Origin: Entomomonas moraniae | GTDB lineage: Bacteria; Pseudomonadota; Gammaproteobacteria; Pseudomonadales; Pseudomonadaceae | Length of the DNA stretch: 64,000 bases | Direction: 5' to 3' | Assembly: GCF_003991975.1 (NCBI RefSeq) | Contig: NZ_CP029822.1 | Coordinates: 3,187,648 to 3,251,647, forward strand | Translations under genes and position numbers: made by a program | Shown: piece by piece, positions 44,803-52,632 of the stretch | Position numbering within the stretch: the stretch's first letter is position 1 | Layout of the letters: each line of letters begins with the position of its first letter | The notes under the pieces: generated by a model | Told to the model about the DNA's origin: nothing | The model's input: the letters and a program-made list of their open reading frames with translations, nothing else | Database searches by the model: none

Positions 44803-45482
44803 GCACTGCCATATTTTGCATTCAAGAGATCTGGGTCTGTAATTGTTGGCCCTACAGACAAGCCTGCCGTAATATAAGGAATCATGAGTTGCATGACTTG
44901 TGATGTACGAATAGAGGATTTAAACTCTTGCTTCATCAATGTCTTGAAGTAGTCAATACTGGCAATGTTTAAAAGAACGGTACCTAAACTAAAATGTAAG
45001 CGCCAAAACCATTCCACATCTGACATATTTTTATGGGTGGAAGCATTTCTAAGTAGTAAACCAAAACGCAAAAAGATAAATCCAAAATCATTGGTCATGA
45101 ACTCATGTAAAAAAAGTTGCTTTTGGAGCAGTGCATTACTGAGTAGACGCATAAAAGTCACCACCCCTTTGGATGAGTGAGTTTTAATTGATACGATGAG
45201 TTCCATAAAAACAGACAGTAACTCTTCAATTGAGGGAGTTATATTTTTTTGTTCGTAATGATTTAGCTTTTTTTCAAGTTCTAAAGAAAAATCTGTTAGG
45301 TAACGTTTAAAAATGGCTTTGATAAGCCCTTCTTTTGATACAAAGTGGTAGTTAACGGCAGCTAAATTTACCCCCGCTTTTGCGGTGATCGCACGTAATG
45401 ATGTCTCAGTAAAGCCTTTTTCAGCAAACAGTTGTTCAGCGGCGGTGTAGATACGTTCTTTTGTCTTTTCGGATGCTTTCAT
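44796..45482 (-). CDS. psrA: TetR-family regulator, PsrA-like
   Basis: Transcription factor of 228 residues; start at 45482 (MKASEKTKERIYTAAEQLF) behind GGAAG, rather than the upstream Met at 45527. The DNA-binding domain AEKGFTETSLRAITAKAGVNLAAVNYHFVSKEGLIKAIF is close to Pseudomonas PsrA, which responds to long-chain fatty acids and controls beta-oxidation and rpoS. The C-terminal ligand domain is more divergent. Divergent etfB supports a role in fatty acid oxidation. lexA, its usual neighbour in Pseudomonas, is not here. Confidence 0.82.
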   Translation of the reverse strand: MKASEKTKERIYTAAEQLFAEKGFTETSLRAITAKAGVNLAAVNYHFVSKEGLIKAIFKRYLTDFSLELEKKLNHYEQKNITPSIEELLSVFMELIVSIKTHSSKGVVTFMRLLSNALLQKQLFLHEFMTNDFGFIFLRFGLLLRNASTHKNMSDVEWFWRLHFSLGTVLLNIASIDYFKTLMKQEFKSSIRTSQVMQLMIPYITAGLSVGPTITDPDLLNAKYGSAC

Positions 45483-45550
45483 TGCAGACTTCCAAGGAAT
45501 ATTAAATAATAATGCATAGAGATGCATGCAGTATACTTACTTACGTTACG

Positions 45551-45568
45551 TTGTATAGGATAATACAA
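45551..45568. promoter_or_regulatory. Palindrome in the psrA-etfB gap, candidate operator
   Basis: TTGTAT-N6-ATACAA is a perfect inverted repeat between the two divergent genes; a second one, TGCAT-N4-ATGCA, is at 45513-45526 near the psrA start. Neither matches the published PsrA half-sites, so the binding protein is unknown. Confidence 0.3.
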
Positions 45569-45766
45569 TTTTATACCCTTTGAGCAATAATAATATTATC
45601 AGAATGTAAGATAAATTAATATTTTTGGTTAAAAAATGAACAGATTATTGCCAATTTAGTAGAACAATTAATCTATTCAAGATAAACTACGTGACTTTAT
45701 TGCATTAAATTATTTGCCTTTAATTGGTTAGGCTAATTTTCACTCACAGCACAGAAGAGGGCACCT

Positions 45767-46516
45767 ATGAAGGTTCTTGTAGCGATTAAACGAGTGGTCG
45801 ATTATAACGTAAATGTTCGCGTTAAGGCGGATAATACGGGGGTTGATCTAGCGAACGTTAAAATGTCAATGAATCCATTTTGTGAAATTGCTGTTGAAGA
45901 AGCAATTCGTTTAAAAGAAAGGGGCATTGCGAGCGAAGTGGTTGCAGTAACTGTAGGTTCTACCGCGGCACAGGAGCAGTTACGTTCTGCCTTAGCGTTG
46001 GGCGCTGACCGTGCCATATTGGTTGAAGCTCCTGAGAATTTAAGCTCTTTAAACGTGGCTAAAATACTTAAAGCCGTGGCTGATAAAGAACAACCACAAG
46101 TGATTATTTTAGGTAAACAAGCTATTGATACCGATAATAATCAAACAGGACAAATGTTAGCTGCACTTGCAGGCTATTCACAAGGTACATTTGTGTCTAA
46201 AGTCGAAGTGGCTGACGGTAAACTGAATGTAACAAGAGAAATTGATGGTGGTGTACAAAATTTAGCATTATCACTGCCTGCTATTATTACATCTGATCTT
46301 CGTTTGAACGAACCTCGTTATGCTTCATTACCAAATATTATGAAAGCGAAGAAAAAACCACTTGAGACATTGACCCCTGCTGATTTAGGTGTCACTGTTA
46401 CAGAGACGGTTAAAACATTAAAAGTAGAAGCACCTGAACCTCGTAAGGCAGGTGTTAAAGTGAGCTCCGTTGCAGAGCTTGTTGATAAATTAAAGAATGA
46501 AGCGAAGGTGATCTAA
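45767..46516 (+). CDS. etfB: Electron transfer flavoprotein beta subunit
   Basis: Subunit of 249 residues binding AMP in the heterodimeric ETF, which accepts electrons from acyl-CoA dehydrogenases. The sequence has [65 protein letters not shown] and the recognition loop [21 protein letters not shown]. It overlaps etfA by one base. The 284-base gap upstream separates it from psrA. Confidence 0.97.
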   Translation: MKVLVAIKRVVDYNVNVRVKADNTGVDLANVKMSMNPFCEIAVEEAIRLKERGIASEVVAVTVGSTAAQEQLRSALALGADRAILVEAPENLSSLNVAKILKAVADKEQPQVIILGKQAIDTDNNQTGQMLAALAGYSQGTFVSKVEVADGKLNVTREIDGGVQNLALSLPAIITSDLRLNEPRYASLPNIMKAKKKPLETLTPADLGVTVTETVKTLKVEAPEPRKAGVKVSSVAELVDKLKNEAKVI

Positions 46517-47445
46517 TGACGATTCTTGTGATTGCAGAGCATGATAATTCAACACTCAACCCAGCAACACTAAATACAATAGCCGCAGCAAAAGCCATTG
46601 GTGGTGATATTGATGTATTGGTTGTGGGTGAAAATGCACGCGGTGCTGCAGAAGCTGCTGCTAAAGTTGCTAATGTAAATAAGGTATTACTAGCTGATAA
46701 TGCTGTATACGGTCATTTATTGGCTGAAAATGTAGCAAAGCTAGTGGCTGACTTGGCTAAAAACTACACACATATCCTTGCTCCTGCGACAACTAATGGT
46801 AAAAACTATTCGCCTCGTGTGGCTGCTTTATTAGATGTTGATCAAATTTCAGAAATTATTGCTGTTATTGCGCCTGATACATTTAAACGCCCTATTTATG
46901 CAGGTAATGCAATTGCGACTGTTCAAAGTAGTGCCGCTATTAAAGTAATTACGGTACGTACGACAAACTTTGATGCAGTTGCAGCAGAAGGCGGTAATGC
47001 TTCGATTGAAGTAATTACTGAGGCGGCGAATGCTGGGGTATCTCAATTTGTTAATGAAGAGCTTATGACATCTGATCGCCCTGAGTTAACAGAGGCAAGA
47101 GTTGTTGTTTCTGGTGGTAGAGCATTACAAAGTGCAGAGAACTTTAAACTTATTTATGACTTGGCTGATAAGTTAGGTGGTGCTGTAGGTGCTTCCAGAG
47201 CAGCAGTTGATGCCGGCTATATATCCAATGATTTGCAAGTGGGTCAAACCGGTAAGATTGTAGCACCTGAACTTTATATTGCAGTAGGTATTTCTGGTGC
47301 GATACAACATGTGGCTGGCGTAAAAGACTCAAAAGTCATTGTTGCGATTAATAAAGATGAAGAAGCCCCTATCTTCCAGATTGCGGATTATGGCTTGGTG
47401 GGTGACTTATTTGAACTTCTTCCCGAGTTAACGAAAGCAATATAG
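46516..47445 (+). CDS. etfA: Electron transfer flavoprotein alpha subunit
   Basis: FAD-carrying subunit of 309 residues. The C-terminal FAD domain is clear: [68 protein letters not shown] and [31 protein letters not shown]. It is translationally coupled to etfB (TAATG). Electrons then pass to ETF-QO, whose gene is at the left end of the window. Confidence 0.97.
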   Translation: MTILVIAEHDNSTLNPATLNTIAAAKAIGGDIDVLVVGENARGAAEAAAKVANVNKVLLADNAVYGHLLAENVAKLVADLAKNYTHILAPATTNGKNYSPRVAALLDVDQISEIIAVIAPDTFKRPIYAGNAIATVQSSAAIKVITVRTTNFDAVAAEGGNASIEVITEAANAGVSQFVNEELMTSDRPELTEARVVVSGGRALQSAENFKLIYDLADKLGGAVGASRAAVDAGYISNDLQVGQTGKIVAPELYIAVGISGAIQHVAGVKDSKVIVAINKDEEAPIFQIADYGLVGDLFELLPELTKAI

Positions 47446-47473
47446 TACTTTTAGCAAATATCATTGAAGGTAT

Positions 47474-47509
47474 AAAAACCCTATACTTTGAACGTATAGG
47501 TTTTTTTTT
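47474..47509 (+). terminator. Intrinsic terminator of etfBA
   Basis: CCTATAC (47480-47486) pairs with GTATAGG (47494-47500) around a 7-nt loop and is followed by nine T. Confidence 0.88.
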
Positions 47510-47522
47510 AAAACAGAATTTT

Positions 47523-47780
47523 ATGGAATGTCGTATTGGTTGTGGTGCTTGTTGTATAGCACCCTCTATTTCATCATCTATCCCTGGAATGCCAAAGGGT
47601 AAACCAGCGGGTGTACGCTGTGTTCAGCTTGATTTAGAGAATCGTTGTCAATTATTTGGTAGCAAAGAGCGCCCATTAGTTTGTTCAAGTTTTCAGGCAG
47701 AGCAGAGTATTTGTGGGGAAAGTCAAGAACAAGCAATCAAAATAATTTCTGAATGGGAGTTATTAACGCAAATACCTTAG
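47523..47780 (+). CDS. YkgJ-family cysteine cluster protein
   Basis: Small protein of 85 residues with the zinc- or iron-type Cys pattern of UPF0153: MECRIGCGACCIAP, GVRCVQLDLENRCQLFGSKERPLVCSSFQ. At least eight Cys are placed as in the family. Function is unknown. It starts right after the etfA terminator and is followed 12 bases later by an MFS transporter gene. Confidence 0.88.
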   Translation: MECRIGCGACCIAPSISSSIPGMPKGKPAGVRCVQLDLENRCQLFGSKERPLVCSSFQAEQSICGESQEQAIKIISEWELLTQIP

Positions 47781-47792
47781 TAGGATCGTGCC

Positions 47793-49091
47793 ATGTCAAA
47801 AAAGAAATTATCAACGCGCTTATATGATTATCTAAGTGGCCATGCTAACGCCGAGAAAAAAATACCACTTGATCAGGCGGCTATAGAGCGAAATTTTTTC
47901 TGCCATTTATGGATATCGTTAGGCAATAAGTTAGCTGACTCCTTAATCAGCCCTCGCCTCATTCTTCCATGGTTATTAAATGCAATGTTATCTCCTATGT
48001 GGGTAGTGAGCTTGCTCGTGCCTATTCGAGAAGCTGGAGCATTATTACCGCAGTTGTTAGTGGCAAGTATTCTAAGAGTAAAAAAGGTTCGTAAATGGGT
48101 TTGGGTTAAAGCCTGTATTGTATTGACCCTTTGTGGTCTAGTTTTAATGGCGCTCTCTATGGTGGGTGAAGGTTCTTGGGGGGCTGTTTTAGTTTTAATT
48201 ACACTGACCGTTCTATCCTTGGCCCGTGGCGTGACTTCGATTACCAGTAAGGATGTGATGGCTAAGACGGTTGACAAGTCGAGCCGTGGTCATTTAATGG
48301 GGTGGAGTACGAGTATTGCTGGTGGAATTACTTTATTAGCTGGCTTTGTCTTGATTTTATTAACAGATCAACCAAGCCGACCGATTGTGGCATGTTTGTT
48401 ATTATTAGCAACACTAGGATGGGCTGTTGATATTCTATTCTGTGCACGTCTAGTTGAACCTGATAGTGAGATTGAACCGTCTGTCAAACAAAAAAATACC
48501 TTAGTCAGAGCCTGGGAACTGTTAGTTAAAGATAAACAGTTTTTCCATTTCAATGTTAGCCGTTCACTGTTACTTTCGAGTGCATTAGCACTGCCTTATA
48601 TAGCAGTTTTAGGCAGGCAACACAGTGGTGCAAGCCTTGATGGCTTAGGTATATTGGTTTTAATCTCTGGTGTTGCCACCATGATAGCCAGTCCTTTTTG
48701 GGGGAAGTATTCAGACTATTCTAGCCGCAATGTGATGCGTGATAGTGGTTTGATTGTAGCCGCCTTGTGTATATTAATTACTTTGTTTGGTTATTTACCT
48801 ACTGTGCTTAGTGCTAGTATTTGGCCCTATGCATTGGCTTATGGTGGGGTTGTGATTGGTGAGGTAGGTATTAATATTGGTCGTAAAACCTATATCGTTA
48901 ATATGGGGGATGGTGAAAGCAGGGCACTGTATATTGCCTTGTCTAATACGATTACAGGTGTTCTCGTGTTAGTGCTAGGGGCTTTATTGGCCTTGCTGAG
49001 TATTTGGACACGTATTGACACCGTTCTTATTGTGCTAGCCGTGGGGTGTATCATCGGGGCATGGTCTACTCAGCAATTGCAGAATATTTAG
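47793..49091 (+). CDS. MFS transporter, unknown substrate
   Basis: Inner-membrane protein of 432 residues with about 12 hydrophobic helices and a hydrophilic N-terminus. The segments SLARGVTSITSKDVMAKTVDKSSRGHLMGWS (cytoplasmic loop with the MFS Arg-Gly) and FWGKYSDYSSRNVMRDSG identify the major facilitator fold. I cannot assign a substrate. It is probably co-transcribed with the Cys-cluster gene and convergent with transaldolase. Confidence 0.84.
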   Translation: MSKKKLSTRLYDYLSGHANAEKKIPLDQAAIERNFFCHLWISLGNKLADSLISPRLILPWLLNAMLSPMWVVSLLVPIREAGALLPQLLVASILRVKKVRKWVWVKACIVLTLCGLVLMALSMVGEGSWGAVLVLITLTVLSLARGVTSITSKDVMAKTVDKSSRGHLMGWSTSIAGGITLLAGFVLILLTDQPSRPIVACLLLLATLGWAVDILFCARLVEPDSEIEPSVKQKNTLVRAWELLVKDKQFFHFNVSRSLLLSSALALPYIAVLGRQHSGASLDGLGILVLISGVATMIASPFWGKYSDYSSRNVMRDSGLIVAALCILITLFGYLPTVLSASIWPYALAYGGVVIGEVGINIGRKTYIVNMGDGESRALYIALSNTITGVLVLVLGALLALLSIWTRIDTVLIVLAVGCIIGAWSTQQLQNI

Positions 49092-49109
49092 TTTAGGCGC
49101 GTAAATAAG

Positions 49110-50027
49110 TTACGCGCTTAAAATAGCTTCTAATTTTTCTTGGTCTCTAGCGAATGCTCGAATACCCTCAGCTAACTTTTCTGTGGCCATCGCATCTTCA
49201 TTTAATTGCCAACGGTACTGGCTTTCAGTGAGTATTTGTTTTGACTCATCGCATCCTTGCTCAGGGGTTAATACTTGAGGAAGAGGATTGTTATCTTGTG
49301 AGAGCTTTTCTAATAGATCAGGGCTGATGGTTAGTCTATCACACCCTGCCAATTGCTCAATTTGCCCTAAATTGCGAAAGCTTGCGCCCATAACAATGGT
49401 TTTATAGCCATAATGTTTATAGTAATTATAAATACGACTGACAGATTGAACACCTGGGTCATTAGAAGCAGTAAAATCATGACCTGTGGATTTTTTGTAC
49501 CAGTCGTAGATACGCCCCACAAAGGGCGAAATTAAAAATACACCGGCCTCTGCACAGGCTAAAGCTTGAGAGAAAGAGAAAAGTAGAGTTAAGTTGGTTT
49601 GAATGCCTTCTTTTTCTAGTTGTTTAGCGGCTTGTATCCCTTCCCATGTGGCTGCAATTTTTATTAATATGCGATCTTTCTCGATATGTTGTGCTTGGTA
49701 AAGTTCAATCAGGCGCTTTGCACGTGCCACTGTTGCAGGTGTATCAAATGAAAGGCGAGCATCTACTTCGGTAGAAATACGCCCAGGAATGGCCTGTAAA
49801 ATTTCTTTACCGACAGATACAGCAAATTGATCACAAGCCAATAAGATATCTTTGTATTTTTTAGCTTGTTCTAGTAGGTTTTGATACTGTGCTAACGACG
49901 CTGCTTTTAATAGCAATGATGGATTGGTTGTTGCATCAACAGGCTTCAAACGAGTAATAGCCTCTAAATCTCCTGTGTCGGCAACTACAGTTGTCATTTT
50001 ACGCAATTGTTCGAGTTTATTTGGCAT
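49110..50027 (-). CDS. tal: Transaldolase
   Basis: Pentose phosphate enzyme of 305 residues, TalB type. [23 protein letters not shown], the Schiff-base Lys123 in [13 protein letters not shown] and [14 protein letters not shown] are intact, and the C-terminus ends with an [18 protein letters not shown] helix typical of the family. It is monocistronic. Confidence 0.96.
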   Translation of the reverse strand: MPNKLEQLRKMTTVVADTGDLEAITRLKPVDATTNPSLLLKAASLAQYQNLLEQAKKYKDILLACDQFAVSVGKEILQAIPGRISTEVDARLSFDTPATVARAKRLIELYQAQHIEKDRILIKIAATWEGIQAAKQLEKEGIQTNLTLLFSFSQALACAEAGVFLISPFVGRIYDWYKKSTGHDFTASNDPGVQSVSRIYNYYKHYGYKTIVMGASFRNLGQIEQLAGCDRLTISPDLLEKLSQDNNPLPQVLTPEQGCDESKQILTESQYRWQLNEDAMATEKLAEGIRAFARDQEKLEAILSA

Positions 50028-50197
50028 AGTGTTCTCTATCTAAATCAATCCATGGAAAATGAGTCTACACTACCGTAGTTGATAAAATTACTCAATAATA
50101 TTCATGGAAATAGTCGTTAAAGTTTTAGTCTATCACTAAAAGTATCATATAATAGGCACAAATTTAGTAAAAAATTATCCTCGTTAGGAACAAGAAT

Positions 50198-50668
50198 ATG
50201 CATTGTCCATTTTGTGGCGCTAATGATACCAAAGTAATCGATTCACGTTTGGTGGCCGAAGGTGATCAAGTTAGACGTAGACGTGAGTGTATTGAGTGCA
50301 GTGAGCGTTTTACTACGTTTGAAACAGCTGAGTTAGTCATCCCTCGTATTGTTAAGCAAGATGGTACACGACAACCTTTTAATGAAGATAAATTACGTGC
50401 GGGTATGCTAAGAGCTTTAGAAAAGCGTCCTGTCGGAATGGAATTATTAGAAGAGGCATTGGCGAGAATTAAGCATAAACTTCGTGCAACAGGTGAGCGA
50501 GAAATCAGCTCATTAAAAGTTGGAGAGCTTGTGATGAAAGAGCTAAAAGGTCTCGACGAGGTAGCCTATATTCGTTTTGCTTCCGTATATCGTAGTTTTC
50601 AAGACATTAATGCATTCCGTGATGAAGTAGAGCGGCTTTCAAAAAATATTGATGAACATGATAGCTAA
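50198..50668 (+). CDS. nrdR: Transcriptional repressor NrdR
   Basis: Represses ribonucleotide reductase genes when dATP/ATP is high; 156 residues. The zinc ribbon [10 protein letters not shown]...[12 protein letters not shown] and ATP-cone domain ([29 protein letters not shown]) are intact. It overlaps ribD, the common pseudomonad and enterobacterial order. Confidence 0.97.
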   Translation: MHCPFCGANDTKVIDSRLVAEGDQVRRRRECIECSERFTTFETAELVIPRIVKQDGTRQPFNEDKLRAGMLRALEKRPVGMELLEEALARIKHKLRATGEREISSLKVGELVMKELKGLDEVAYIRFASVYRSFQDINAFRDEVERLSKNIDEHDS

Positions 50669-51767
50669 TGATCAGTTATGGATGAGTAAAGCATTACAGC
50701 TTGCTCATCGTGGTATCTACTCCACGCATCCTAATCCCCGCGTAGGTTGTGTTATTGTTGCTGAAAATCAAGTGATTGGGCAAGGCTGGCATCAAAAAGC
50801 AGGTGACCCCCATGCAGAAGTTCATGCGTTACGTGACGCGGGTAGTAATGCGAAAGACGCAACAGCCTATGTGACGCTAGAGCCTTGTAGCCATTTCGGT
50901 AAAACTCCGCCGTGTGCAGATGCCTTGATAAAGGCCGGAGTTAAAAGAGTTGTTGTTGCGATGCAAGACCCTAATCCAAAAGTGGCTGGGCGGGGGATAG
51001 CAAGATTACAAGCGGCAGGTATTGATGTAACCTGTGGTGTTTTGGAGCAAGAAGCCTATACCTTGAACAAAGGGTTTATCAAGCGAATGTGCACAGATAT
51101 GCCTTATGTGACGGTTAAGTTAGCCATGAGTTTAGATGGTAGAACCGCAATGGCTAGTGGTGAAAGCCAATGGATTACTTCATCTGCTGCACGTCAGGAA
51201 GTACAGAGATTACGTGCTCAAAGTAGCGCTGTGATTACGGGGGCTGATACTGTATTGTTTGATGATGCTAAGTTAACTATAAGATCTAGCGAATTAGGGT
51301 TAGACCAAGAGTTAACTGATTTGGCTATGCAGCGACAGCCTTTGAGAATTTTAATTGATAGTAATCAGCGAGTTCCGCTGGATAAAGCATTTTATCAGTC
51401 ACCTTATTCATTAACTGTATCGGGTGTTGATAAGCCCGAAAAATTAAAAGAACAACAAGCGTGGTTAAAATTACCTTTAAATCAGCAATCACATATCGAT
51501 TTAAATACACTCTTAGCAAAATTAGCACAAGATTATGAAGTTAACGAATTGCTTGTTGAGGCGGGTGCTACTTTAGCGGGTGCTTTTGTACAAGCTGGGT
51601 TAGTTGATGAGTTTGCTATTTTTATGGCTGGTAAGTTTTTAGGCTCCTCTGCTCGCCCTTTACTTTCTCTACCATTGGATACAATGTCCCAAGCTATTAA
51701 TTTAACGATTAAGGACATTCGAGCAGTGGGGGATGACTGGTTAATTAAAGCCTTTTTAGCAGCTTGA
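50652..51767 (+). CDS. ribD: Riboflavin biosynthesis deaminase/reductase RibD
   Basis: Bifunctional enzyme of about 371 residues making the pyrimidine precursor of riboflavin. The deaminase domain has [11 protein letters not shown] and [11 protein letters not shown] (zinc); the reductase domain has [21 protein letters not shown] and [19 protein letters not shown]. The start could be the ATG at 50652 or 50658; both overlap nrdR. In Pseudomonas ribE, ribBA and ribH follow; here the next gene is truA on the opposite strand. Confidence 0.95.
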   Translation: MNMIANDQLWMSKALQLAHRGIYSTHPNPRVGCVIVAENQVIGQGWHQKAGDPHAEVHALRDAGSNAKDATAYVTLEPCSHFGKTPPCADALIKAGVKRVVVAMQDPNPKVAGRGIARLQAAGIDVTCGVLEQEAYTLNKGFIKRMCTDMPYVTVKLAMSLDGRTAMASGESQWITSSAARQEVQRLRAQSSAVITGADTVLFDDAKLTIRSSELGLDQELTDLAMQRQPLRILIDSNQRVPLDKAFYQSPYSLTVSGVDKPEKLKEQQAWLKLPLNQQSHIDLNTLLAKLAQDYEVNELLVEAGATLAGAFVQAGLVDEFAIFMAGKFLGSSARPLLSLPLDTMSQAINLTIKDIRAVGDDWLIKAFLAA

Positions 51768-51775
51768 TTAATATA

Positions 51776-52627
51776 TTATTCAGGCAGCCCTGATAAGAAA
51801 TGTGGACCTATAAAACGCTTGGGAATATCATACTTTTCAGGGTATTCAACGTTAACTAGATAAAGCCCATAGGGAACTGCTGTAACACCTGCCTTTGTTC
51901 GGTCTTTAGCTTCTAATGCCTCTTTTGCCCAGCCGATGGGGCTTTCCCCGGAACCTATCGCCATTAATAACCCAGCAAAATTACGAATCATATGGTGTAA
52001 AAAAGCATCTGCCCTGACATCCAGAATAATTAATTTACCAAAACGAATAATCTTGAAATGAGAGATCGTTTTTATGGGCGATTTTGCTTGACATTGGCTT
52101 GCTCTAAAAGAAGTGAAATCATGAGTACCTAAAAAATAATTAGCGGCTTGTTGCATTCTGTCTATATCTAATGGATATGAATACCATGTGACCTCATCAG
52201 CTAAATGAGCAGGGCGTATAGGGTCATTATAAATAACATAGCGGTAACGACGAGCAAAGGCTTTATAACGAGCATGAAACTCAGGCAATACCTGTTTAGC
52301 CCAGGTGACGCTAATATCTTTTGGGAGGTTTGCTGTAGAACCCATAACCCAAGCATGCATTGATCTATTGGCTGTGGTGTCATAGTGTATGACTTGACCA
52401 CTGGCGTGTACCCCTGCATCGGTTCTGCCTGCAACATAAATCGATATAGGTTGATTGGCAACTTTGCTTATGGCCTTTTCGAGTTCTTCTTGAATACTAG
52501 GGATGTTATCTTGTTGGCGTTGGAAGCCTCGGTAGTTAGCCCCTTTGTATTCAACACCCATCGCTATTCTAGAAACAGTTGCGGCAGCCGTATTGGCTGC
52601 CGCATCATTGATTGATACTTCTTTCAT
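51776..52627 (-). CDS. truA: tRNA pseudouridine synthase A
   Basis: Modifies positions 38-40 of the tRNA anticodon arm; 283 residues. Active-site Asp in AGRTDAGVHASGQV, with VEYKGANYRGFQRQ at the N-terminal core and HMIRNFAGLLMAIGSG. The N-terminus has about 20 extra residues; a Met at residue 23 is a possible start. It directly follows fimV (5-base gap), as in Pseudomonas, and is convergent with ribD. Confidence 0.95.
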   Translation of the reverse strand: MKEVSINDAAANTAAATVSRIAMGVEYKGANYRGFQRQQDNIPSIQEELEKAISKVANQPISIYVAGRTDAGVHASGQVIHYDTTANRSMHAWVMGSTANLPKDISVTWAKQVLPEFHARYKAFARRYRYVIYNDPIRPAHLADEVTWYSYPLDIDRMQQAANYFLGTHDFTSFRASQCQAKSPIKTISHFKIIRFGKLIILDVRADAFLHHMIRNFAGLLMAIGSGESPIGWAKEALEAKDRTKAGVTAVPYGLYLVNVEYPEKYDIPKRFIGPHFLSGLPE

Positions 52628-52632
52628 TCTTA

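Noticed and set aside
47873-48277. 134-codon minus-strand frame inside the MFS transporter gene
   Set aside because: Lies fully within a clear membrane-protein gene on the other strand and has no ribosome binding site.
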